A DNA stretch of 64,000 nt, taken from contig OZ245788.1 of the NCBI GenBank assembly GCA_965228065.1, forward strand, positions 5,084,001 through 5,148,000. Reading direction: 5' to 3'. Below the pieces are notes generated by a model that made no database searches, was not told the DNA's origin, and was given only the letters and a program-made list of their open reading frames with translations. Origin of the DNA: Sphingobium_A sp965228065. GTDB taxonomy: Bacteria; Pseudomonadota; Alphaproteobacteria; Sphingomonadales; Sphingomonadaceae. Below, piece after piece: positions 29,630 to 35,877 of this stretch (position 1 is its first letter; every line of letters begins with the position of its first letter). A program made the position numbers and the translations under genes.

Positions 29630-30849
29630 TCAGAATGTGCGAGTGACGTTCAGGTACAGTTGCCGCCCCAGAATATCGTAATTGCTGGAGTTGAAATAAT
29701 TCCCGATCCGCGTGAACTGCCCCGCAGATGTCGGATAGGAACTGATCCGCGGCGGCTTCGTGTTGAACAGATTGGTCACGCCAAAGGTCACCTGACCGAT
29801 ATCCTGCCAGCGAAACTGGACGGAAAGGCTATGCTCCCAATAGGCCTCGGCACGAAGATCGGTCGCCACCTGACCCAGGAATGGAGCCACCGCCAATTCG
29901 TCATCACTCGAATCCTGCGGCCCGACATAATCCACGCCATAGCGCAGGACCACCTTCTCTGAGGGCAGAGTGTAGCGAAGGTCGAGCGAAGCAACCCATT
30001 TCGGACCAGCCCCCGCCCCCTGGACTCCGAGCGTACCGTTATACTCCTCCGGGTCGTCCGTGGAGAACAGCTGGAAGATCTGATTGATCATTCGCGTCGC
30101 CTGGGCATGCGCGACGAATTTTCCGCCAAACGCATCGGTCGCGTACCGCAGATCGAAATCGATGCCGCGCACGCGTTGCTGGGCCACGTTCAGATATGGA
30201 TTGCTGAACGAGTCCAGATTGCCGCGTTGTGGATCGCTTGCGGGCAAGCGGTCGCTTATCAGCGCGCAATATGTATTGTTCGGCCCGAAATCGTCCGCTT
30301 CATAACAGCGGTTCAGGATAAGGTTGCCGAGCACGGTCACCTCGTCCTTCACCAGCACGTCGAAATAATCGATCGCAAGCTGGAGGTCGGCGACGGTGCG
30401 CGGCGCCGTCAGAACCACGCCGCCACCCCAGGAGCGCGAGCGCTCCGCCTTCAGGCGGCCGGCGCCCCCGGTCGTCGTGACCGTCGGACCGGATGTCGCA
30501 ATGAAGTCCACCGCACCGGTGCCAAGGATGGGCGTCAGCGTCGCCAGGCAGTTCTTGTAGACGGTGGACGACGCCTCCAGGTCGCCGAAGCCACTGCACG
30601 GATCGACATTGCTGCCATAGAAGCCCGTCTGATCCGCAACAAATTGCTCGTAGAGATTGGGCGCACGGAACGACGTCCCATAGCTGCCGCGGAACCGGAT
30701 TTCCTCGATCGGCGCCCAGTTCGCGTTGAAGCGATAAGTGGTTTCCGCACCGTATGACCGATAGTGGGTGTAGCGACCGGACGCCGCCAGCTCCAGACGA
30801 TAGAAGAAGGGCTTGTCTTTGAGCAGCGGGATATTGAGCTCCCCATAGA
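29630..30849 (-). pseudogene. TonB-dependent receptor, C-terminal part (disrupted by transposon)
   Basis: This segment encodes the last ~406 residues of an outer-membrane TonB-dependent receptor, starting at YGELNIPLL and ending in a C-terminal aromatic strand (LYLNVTRTF). Beta-barrel strands such as FFYRLELAASGRYTHY and YRFNANWAPIEEIRFRGSYG are visible. It is separated from its N-terminal part (35872-37750) by the inserted element. An open frame continues 39 codons into the transposon end to an ATG at 30967, but a product from there would lack signal peptide and plug. Joining both parts after removing the element and one CATAGA copy gives one uninterrupted frame of 1,030 residues (3,093 bp with stop). 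The gene was therefore intact until insertion. Confidence 0.93.
30844..30849. repeat. Left target-site duplication CATAGA
   Basis: The six bases CATAGA immediately left of the transposon end TGTAGG are repeated directly at 35872-35877 on the other side. This is the expected product of staggered strand transfer. Confidence 0.93.
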
Positions 30850-30925
30850 TGTAGGCGCTTGCCAACCTAGCGGCCTCTGCTCGCAAACAGAGCGGATTTC
30901 TGCTCAGATTATCTGACAATGGGCG
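30850..30925. repeat. Left terminal inverted repeat of the transposon
   Basis: The 76 bp from TGTAGGCGCTTGCCAAC onward match the reverse complement of 35796-35871 except at position 18 (C/G) and positions 62-63 (AT/GG). The outermost dinucleotide is 5'-TG, as in Mu/Tn7/Tn552-type elements. Confidence 0.93.
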
Positions 30926-31015
30926 GGCGCGGTTGCTCGAATTAACTGCCAATGTGCTCGCAATCATCCTGTGCTGCTCGCAAACGGAAACGCCCGCTCA
31001 GATTATCTGACAATA
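30902..31015. repeat. Five ~20-bp transposase-site-like repeats at the left end
   Basis: Copies of a motif resembling GCTCAGATTATCTGACAATG start at 30902, 30935, 30956, 30976 and 30996. The first and last are nearly identical; the middle ones keep mainly the GCTCG/GCTCA start. The first-to-second distance is 33 bp and later ones are 20-21 bp. The right end carries the mirrored set. Arrays of this kind are binding sites for TniA/TnsB-type transposases. Confidence 0.75.
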
Positions 31016-31073
31016 AGACAGGGCCGTCTCCGGGATGCCAGCGCCGGCGAGCATGTCCGCCGGCGCGCAGGTT

Positions 31074-31343
31074 TCAGAGCTTGTCCTTGAGCCCCTTGGC
31101 GGCGGAGAACGACACCTTCTTCGATGCCGCGATCGTCATCGCCTCACCGGTCGCCGGATTACGGCCCTGGCGCTCGGGACGGTCCTTGACGGAGAATTTG
31201 CCGAAACCGGGGATAGATATCTCTTCGCCCTTGGCGGCCGCGTCGCCGATCTGGTCGAATACCGCCGCGATCGCGGCTTTGGCGTTCGCTTCGCTCGTGC
31301 TCGTCGCCGCAGCGACACCTTTGGCAAGTTCACCGATATTCAT
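31074..31343 (-). CDS. HU-family DNA-bending protein encoded by the transposon
   Basis: An 89-residue HU/IHF-fold protein starting MNIGELAKGVAAATSTSEAN. The family signature is present: GEEISIPGFGKFSVKDRPER, then the DNA-minor-groove arm RNPATGEAMTIAASKKVSF with its conserved Arg-Asn-Pro tip. ATG 31343 follows GGGAG at 10 bp. The gene lies inside the transposon, 65 bp after tniB and on the same strand, in the position where Tn402/Tn5053-type elements carry tniQ. HU is a required host factor for Mu transpososome assembly, so an element-borne HU may help synapse its own ends; this is an inference. The alternative is a captured host-like hup gene with a general nucleoid role. Confidence 0.93.
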   Translation of the reverse strand: MNIGELAKGVAAATSTSEANAKAAIAAVFDQIGDAAAKGEEISIPGFGKFSVKDRPERQGRNPATGEAMTIAASKKVSFSAAKGLKDKL

Positions 31344-31408
31344 GCAGACAATACTCCCATACAAAGGGGCGAATCTTACCGATGACCGGCCCCGACACAA
31401 GCGCCAGG

Positions 31409-32386
31409 CTATAGCGGCACGCCCGCTGCGCGCAGTTGCTCCGTCAACTCCTGGGTGCGTTCCGGGTCCAGCGTGCCGGCGAGGAACGCGCGGACATCGG
31501 AGAGCCGGGCATTGAGCTGGCCGACGAGCGAGTGGGCGTCGTAGCCGTTGCGCGTCAGCGTGGGTTCCAGATCGTCGATCGCGCGCGAGAGCACCTTTTC
31601 GACGATCTCGACAGTGACGGGTTTGGCATCCATCAGGAAGCCCTGCTCGAAGGCCAGGGTCAGGTGCATCTCGATCTGGAGCGGTGTCCGCAGCCGATCG
31701 GCGATGAGGTCGATCGCATCCTCATCCATCAGGTCGGCCACCTTCACGCCCTCGGCCGCGCAGGCCCCGAGCAGCCAGGTGACATAATCGCGGCGCGCAG
31801 CGCCGATGCCTTCATAGTCGAATGTCGTGGTCCGATAGCCGATCTCCTCCATCTGCGGGCGGCGAAGGTCGTTGCGCAGCCGGGGATGGCCGACCAGGAG
31901 GACGGACAGCAGCACCCCGGCGTCGGCGACCACCTCCATCAGGCGCTTGAGGCCGGTCAGCGTTTTGTGGTGAAGATCGTGCGCTTCATCGACGACGAGC
32001 ACGACCGGGCGCTTGCCCTTCTTCATCAGGTCGCGAAGATCGCGTTCCCGCCGCTCGGCCTGTTTGGGAATCTTCACCTGGGCACGGTCGCCGGGTGACA
32101 GATCGTAGAACAACGCCTCGATCAGCGACGGCAGCGACGTGCGCCGCTTATCGACCGCAAGCGACTTGGCGACGCCGACCCTGCCGGCCCTGGTCAGTTC
32201 GTCCTCGATACGGCGCAGCAAATGCGTCTTGCCGGAACCGACAAGACCGGAGACGACGACGAGGCTGCCGGTCTGCACGGCGGCACAGACCTCACGCACG
32301 ATGGTGCGCTGATGCTCGGTCTCGAAATTGCCTGCCCCCTGGAACGGCCGGGCCAGGCCATAGCTGGATTGCACGTCCGCGAGCAT
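31409..32386 (-). CDS. tniB: TniB/MuB-like AAA+ transposition ATPase
   Basis: A 325-residue AAA+ ATPase of the TniB/ExeA-like group. The Walker A is VVSGLVGSGKT (about residues 44-54) and the Walker B PVVLVVDEAHDLHH, followed by a sensor-1-like LSVLLVGHPRLRNDLR block. Such proteins select target DNA and activate the DDE transposase. Its ATG overlaps the tniA TGA by one base (TGATG), so the two are translationally coupled. It is followed by the HU-type gene. The C-terminal ~100 residues are probably the transposase-interaction region. Confidence 0.9.
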   Translation of the reverse strand: MLADVQSSYGLARPFQGAGNFETEHQRTIVREVCAAVQTGSLVVVSGLVGSGKTHLLRRIEDELTRAGRVGVAKSLAVDKRRTSLPSLIEALFYDLSPGDRAQVKIPKQAERRERDLRDLMKKGKRPVVLVVDEAHDLHHKTLTGLKRLMEVVADAGVLLSVLLVGHPRLRNDLRRPQMEEIGYRTTTFDYEGIGAARRDYVTWLLGACAAEGVKVADLMDEDAIDLIADRLRTPLQIEMHLTLAFEQGFLMDAKPVTVEIVEKVLSRAIDDLEPTLTRNGYDAHSLVGQLNARLSDVRAFLAGTLDPERTQELTEQLRAAGVPL

Positions 32387-34035
32387 CAGCGTGTCCTTCG
32401 CGCAGTGAACCGCTCGCGAATGCGTTCGGTGATGGTGCTTTTGTCGAGCGTCTCTCCCAACAGGACATCGATGAACGCGCGATCCGCCTCGGGCAGGGAG
32501 CCGAGCGGCCGCCTGATCTGGTCGACGATCGCCTGGCGCGCCGCGAGCCCGGTTGGATACGCCGTTTCGGCAACAGGTTGCGGGAACGGCGTCTGGCGGA
32601 CGACCAGCCCCACGGCAGAGGGCGGCAACGACGGTAGCGGCCGATCGCCGCCCGTGAGGGTTGCGCGCGGCAATCCGAGTTGATCGGCGAGCCGCATGAC
32701 CTTGTCGAGACGTTCGTCGGCCCGGCTTTTCTGATATTTGCGATAGCGATAAAGCGGGACCGCGCCGCGCGACGGCTCATACGGCCCGAACCGCTTGCCG
32801 TCATGCTCGACAAACAGGACCTGGTCGAACAGGCCCCAGAGTAGCGTCACCGTCTCGCCGGCAAGGTCCGGCTCGACCTCGTAGGAGGCGCCTTCCACCG
32901 AGACCGTCGCGTCGCCCGCGACCGTGCGGCGCTCGGGCTCGCGCGCAAACGCGCAATAGCGTTCCCACGAGCACATGGCGCGGACGCCTTCGCCGGGCAG
33001 ATGTCGAAGCCAGTGCTCGATGCGGGCATGCGGCTCGGAACGATGATCGTTGTTGTTATAGGTGACCAGCGCCCGCCTGATCCACAGATTAGCCTCTTCC
33101 TCGTCCTTGGGCTTGTGGAAATGGTAGAGCGTTTCATGCACTTCCTTGATCGTGCGGAATGGCCGCTCGACCTTGCCTTTGGCGCGCGCTGCGGTGTGGC
33201 GATCATCGGATTTGGGCGGCATGTGCGGGAGGACCCGGACGCCGAGGCTGCCCATCACCGACTGGAACACCCGCGACCGGCTGACCGGACCGTTGTCCAT
33301 GTAGATCGTGGCCGGAAGGCCCTGGAACGGGAGTTCGGGTTCGGGCTTGGCGGCAAAAGCGTTGAACAGGAAACGCAGCGCCGATTCCGCGTCCTCGCCG
33401 TAGACGCAGCGATATTCCTGATAGACCACGCCTGAGCAGTCATCGACGACGGAAAACAGCATCAGCGTTGGCTTGCCGCGCCCCTGCTCGATCCACAGCG
33501 GCGCCTCGACATGCTTGAGGTCGGACGGGCTCATGTCGAAATGCCACAGTTCATTCGACCGCCGCGCCTGAAAGCGAACCGCCGCATGCGGGCGCGTGAC
33601 GCGCGCATAATCGAGGCCGGACGATCGCAGCAGCCGGTCGATGGTCGCGCGCTTGAGGAGGCCGGGGGCGACCTTCACGAGGCCATCGGGCGTCTCGACG
33701 CCGTCGTTCTCCAGGAACTCGATGGCGCGCGCTGTCGATACATGCCGTCCCTTTTTGTTGGTCGTCCTGATCTTCAGCGCGGCGATGATCTCGGCATAGC
33801 GCTCCATCTCCGCCTGCGGCGCGATCCGCGTGGTGCCGTGATCGGTGCGGCGCACCGATTTGGGCCGGTTCAACTCGCGCAGCGCGCGATACATCGTCCA
33901 GACCGAGATTCCGTAGGCGTCCGCCGCGCGGGCGACGATCTCGGTGCGGCCAGGATCACGCGGTGACAGGAGCGACAATCGACGGCGAAGATCGACCAGC
34001 GCCTCTCCGGGCGGTCGCTTCGCCCGTTCAGCCAT
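32386..34035 (-). CDS. tniA: TniA/Mu-type DDE transposase
   Basis: A 549-residue transposase with N-terminal helix-turn-helix segments (SLLSPRDPGRTEIVARAADA), a retroviral-integrase-fold core and a C-terminal Mu-type beta-barrel region. The catalytic triad is visible as Asp in LWHFDMSP, Asp in IYMDNGP and Glu in KGKVERPFRTIKE. ATG 34035 gives MAERAKRPPGEAL and overlaps the resolvase stop by 8 bp; the longer frame to 34155 runs inside the resolvase gene. It is shorter than MuA, like TniA of Tn402. The triad and surroundings appear intact, so the element is likely competent. Confidence 0.92.
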   Translation of the reverse strand: MAERAKRPPGEALVDLRRRLSLLSPRDPGRTEIVARAADAYGISVWTMYRALRELNRPKSVRRTDHGTTRIAPQAEMERYAEIIAALKIRTTNKKGRHVSTARAIEFLENDGVETPDGLVKVAPGLLKRATIDRLLRSSGLDYARVTRPHAAVRFQARRSNELWHFDMSPSDLKHVEAPLWIEQGRGKPTLMLFSVVDDCSGVVYQEYRCVYGEDAESALRFLFNAFAAKPEPELPFQGLPATIYMDNGPVSRSRVFQSVMGSLGVRVLPHMPPKSDDRHTAARAKGKVERPFRTIKEVHETLYHFHKPKDEEEANLWIRRALVTYNNNDHRSEPHARIEHWLRHLPGEGVRAMCSWERYCAFAREPERRTVAGDATVSVEGASYEVEPDLAGETVTLLWGLFDQVLFVEHDGKRFGPYEPSRGAVPLYRYRKYQKSRADERLDKVMRLADQLGLPRATLTGGDRPLPSLPPSAVGLVVRQTPFPQPVAETAYPTGLAARQAIVDQIRRPLGSLPEADRAFIDVLLGETLDKSTITERIRERFTARRTR

Positions 34036-34624
34036 GCGCCGCGACGGGTTCCTGCACGGGTGCGATCCTGCCGCGCTTGCCGGTGTAGCGATAGAGGGTG
34101 GCAACCGACACACCCATGCGTTTGGCGATATCGCGCACCGGCAGCGATCCTTCACGCATCATGGCGCGCGCGGCGGTCACATCGCTTGCGCGCATGGCGG
34201 GCGGGCGGCCGCCCTTACGGCCTTGCCGACGCGCCTCGACCAGCCCCGCAGTCGTGCGCTCGCGGATCAGCGCGCGCTCGAACTGGGCGATGGCGCCGAA
34301 GACGTGAAACGTCAGCATGCCCCCCGGCGTGGTCGTATCGATGTTCTCGGTCAGCGACACGAGCCCGATCGTCTCGCGCTCCAGCGCCTCGGCGGTCGCG
34401 ATCAGCTTCTTGAGCGATCGGGCGAGACGATCGAGCTTCCAGACCACGAGCGTGTCGCCACAGCGGAGCACCTCGGCCAGGATGCGGGCCAGTTCAGGGC
34501 GATCGTCACGCGCACCGGATGCCTTTTCGATGAACAGCTTCTCGCAGCCGGCACGCCGGAGCGCCTCGAGCTGAAGCTCGGGCGACTGGTCGCTGGTGCT
34601 GACCCTGGCATATCCCACCCGCAT
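34028..34624 (-). CDS. tniR: Serine recombinase (resolvase) of the transposon
   Basis: A 198-residue resolvase/invertase-type site-specific recombinase. The catalytic Ser is in RVGYARVSTSDQ. Arg-rich WKLDRLARSLKKL, the GGMLTFHVFGAIAQFERALI helix E region and a C-terminal Hin-like helix-turn-helix (SLPRDIAKRMGVSVATLYRY-like, residues about 160-180) follow. It would resolve cointegrates formed during replicative transposition, acting at the res-like region just upstream. It starts the tniR-tniA-tniB-HU run; its stop overlaps tniA by 8 bp. Confidence 0.94.
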   Translation of the reverse strand: MRVGYARVSTSDQSPELQLEALRRAGCEKLFIEKASGARDDRPELARILAEVLRCGDTLVVWKLDRLARSLKKLIATAEALERETIGLVSLTENIDTTTPGGMLTFHVFGAIAQFERALIRERTTAGLVEARRQGRKGGRPPAMRASDVTAARAMMREGSLPVRDIAKRMGVSVATLYRYTGKRGRIAPVQEPVAAHG

Positions 34625-34800
34625 GGACGTCCGATCTTCTCTAAACCCGTCGCAAGCATAGCGTTTTGCGAAGAGGGTTTCTATAACAGTTTTGACAAAC
34701 GACGCGCCGCAGAAATGCGTGGTTGGGTGAGCCGGCCCCGGCGCTCGTCAGAAACCCTGGTTTTAGAGAAGACGGAAGATCGGCAGGAGCGCCCATTGCC
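34625..34800. other. Candidate res (resolution) site between tniR and the cargo
   Basis: The 205-bp gap between the divergent resolvase and GNAT genes contains an inverted pair: CCGATCTTCTCTAAACCC at 34631-34648, and at 34756-34782 a segment whose reverse complement begins CCGATCTTCCG and continues TCTTCTCTAAAACC. GGGTTTCT occurs near 34676 and its complement near 34750. Multiple recombinase subsites directly upstream of a resolvase gene are the usual res layout. Confidence 0.5.
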
Positions 34801-34829
34801 GACATGGCTTCCACCAGTAATATGAGCAC

Positions 34830-35384
34830 ATGGATGCTGTAGAGACAGCCCGCCTCCGGCTCTTGCCTTTGGTTATTCACGACGCGGCGGCCATGCAGAA
34901 TGTGTTTTCGCAATGGGAGATCGTTCGCTGGCTGACTGCGACCGTTCCTTGGCCCTACCCCGATGATGGAGCCGCAACCTTCCTAAGGAACGTCGTCATT
35001 CCCTCTCATGACGCGGAGACGGCGTGGCACTGGAGTATACGCCCGAAAGAGCGCGCAAACCTTCTGATCGGCTCGATCAGTCTGCTTGAAGGCCCGGAGC
35101 AAAACAGAGGCTTCTGGCTGGACCCTGCCTGGCAGGGCCAAGGATTGATGACGGAAGCCAGTAACGCGGTTACGGACTACTGGTTTGGCACACTTGGCAA
35201 GAGCATGCTCCGCGTGCCCAAGGCGGCAGCCAACCCAGCGTCCCGTCGAATTTCCGAGAAGCAAGGTATGCGGGTGGTTTCTCGATTCGTGTCTCGATTG
35301 GTTTCGGGAGAGCAGGAAAGGGAACTCTGGGAGATCAGCCGCGACGAGTGGCTACGTCATCAGCATTCCCGCTCGACCGCTTAA
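34830..35384 (+). CDS. GNAT-family N-acetyltransferase (transposon cargo)
   Basis: A 184-residue RimJ/RimL-type acetyltransferase-fold protein. TARLRLLPLVIHDAAAM opens the domain, the acetyl-CoA loop is WLDPAWQGQGLMTEA (about residues 92-106), and NPASRRISEKQGMRVVSRF is the conserved C-terminal helix-strand. Codon use is less G/C-biased at third positions than in surrounding genes, which suggests a different origin from the host genome. It is transcribed away from the resolvase and into a small unknown gene 48 bp later. The acetyl acceptor is unknown; candidates range from ribosomal-protein N-termini to a small toxic molecule or drug. Confidence 0.85.
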   Translation: MDAVETARLRLLPLVIHDAAAMQNVFSQWEIVRWLTATVPWPYPDDGAATFLRNVVIPSHDAETAWHWSIRPKERANLLIGSISLLEGPEQNRGFWLDPAWQGQGLMTEASNAVTDYWFGTLGKSMLRVPKAAANPASRRISEKQGMRVVSRFVSRLVSGEQERELWEISRDEWLRHQHSRSTA

Positions 35385-35432
35385 GCAAAGCGTCCATGAT
35401 GGATCGCACAACACCACAACGGATAGACCCCG

Positions 35433-35693
35433 ATGACCAGAACCGAAATGCTGGAGATTATGAAGCGTCTCGACGATCGAGCAAACGGGTTGCTGCTCAC
35501 CGGTGCCTCGGACATCGATATGCTGGGCGGGATGTTCGACCTCATGCCCGACTTCAAGGCACTGCTCGACAGCCCGTACAACGGCGAGATCGAGGCGAAC
35601 GCCACGCGTTTTCCCGGCCTGTATCGCTATGGCGTCATGCTCTCAAACGTCGCCGAGGGGATCGCCGATGGGGCGATACGGGTGCCGCGCTGA
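35433..35693 (+). CDS. Small acidic protein of unknown function (transposon cargo)
   Basis: An 86-residue protein, MTRTEMLEIMKRLDDRANG at the start, with a GASDIDMLGGMFDLMPDF middle and a C-terminal GVMLSNVAEGIADGAIRVP. It has no signal peptide or membrane segment, and I do not recognise the family. It is rich in Met, Asp, Glu and Leu and is predicted helical in its first 40 residues. It lies between the GNAT gene and the right transposon end, with a weak ribosome-binding sequence. It is probably co-expressed with the acetyltransferase; the two could form a cargo unit. Confidence 0.55.
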   Translation: MTRTEMLEIMKRLDDRANGLLLTGASDIDMLGGMFDLMPDFKALLDSPYNGEIEANATRFPGLYRYGVMLSNVAEGIADGAIRVPR

Positions 35694-35706
35694 ATGTCCG
35701 CTGCCT

Positions 35707-35819
35707 GCTGGCAGATAATGTGAGCAGGTATTTTCGATTGCGAGCACGTCGCGATGATTGTGAGCACGTTGGCAGATAGCGTGAGCAGATGGCCTCGCCC
35801 ATTGTCAGCCAATCTGAGC
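35707..35819. repeat. Five ~20-bp transposase-site-like repeats at the right end
   Basis: In reverse orientation, motif copies occupy 35707-35725, 35728-35745, 35747-35765, 35767-35786 and 35800-35819 (for example CGTTGGCAGATAGCGTGAGC). The outermost pair is 33 bp apart and the others 19-21 bp, mirroring the left array. Confidence 0.75.
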
Positions 35820-35871
35820 AGAAATCCGCTCTGTTTGCGAGCAGAGGCCGCTACGTTGGCAAGCGCCTACA
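35796..35871. repeat. Right terminal inverted repeat of the transposon
   Basis: The reverse complement of 30850-30925 with three mismatches, ending GCGCCTACA at the junction. A stop codon (TAG on the minus strand, 35867-35869) within it truncates the receptor's N-terminal part. Confidence 0.93.
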
Positions 35872-35877
35872 CATAGA
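35872..35877. repeat. Right target-site duplication CATAGA
   Basis: A direct repeat of 30844-30849, immediately outside the right terminal repeat. Confidence 0.93.

Larger units (their letters stand above)
30850..35871. mobile_element. TniA/TniB-type transposon inserted in a TonB-receptor gene
   Basis: A 5,022-bp element bounded by ~76-bp terminal inverted repeats starting TGTAGG and flanked by 6-bp direct repeats CATAGA. On the minus strand it encodes a serine resolvase, a D,D-E transposase of the Mu/TniA/Tn552 superfamily, a TniB/MuB-type ATPase and an HU-type protein, in that order. On the plus strand it carries a GNAT acetyltransferase and a small unknown protein. Long terminal repeats and a 6-bp duplication resemble Tn552 more than Tn402/Tn5053 (5 bp). 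No tniQ-like gene is present. Near-identical ends, intact reading frames and a perfectly restorable target gene suggest recent insertion. I do not recognise it as a named element. Confidence 0.93.

Noticed and set aside
29630..30967. The two receptor fragments as independent genes
   Set aside because: The 6-bp duplication and exact in-frame rejoining show they are halves of one gene.
35433..35693. An antitoxin or TniQ function for the small cargo protein
   Set aside because: TniQ proteins are longer and zinc-binding; this protein has no Cys or His pattern, and an antitoxin claim lacks sequence support.
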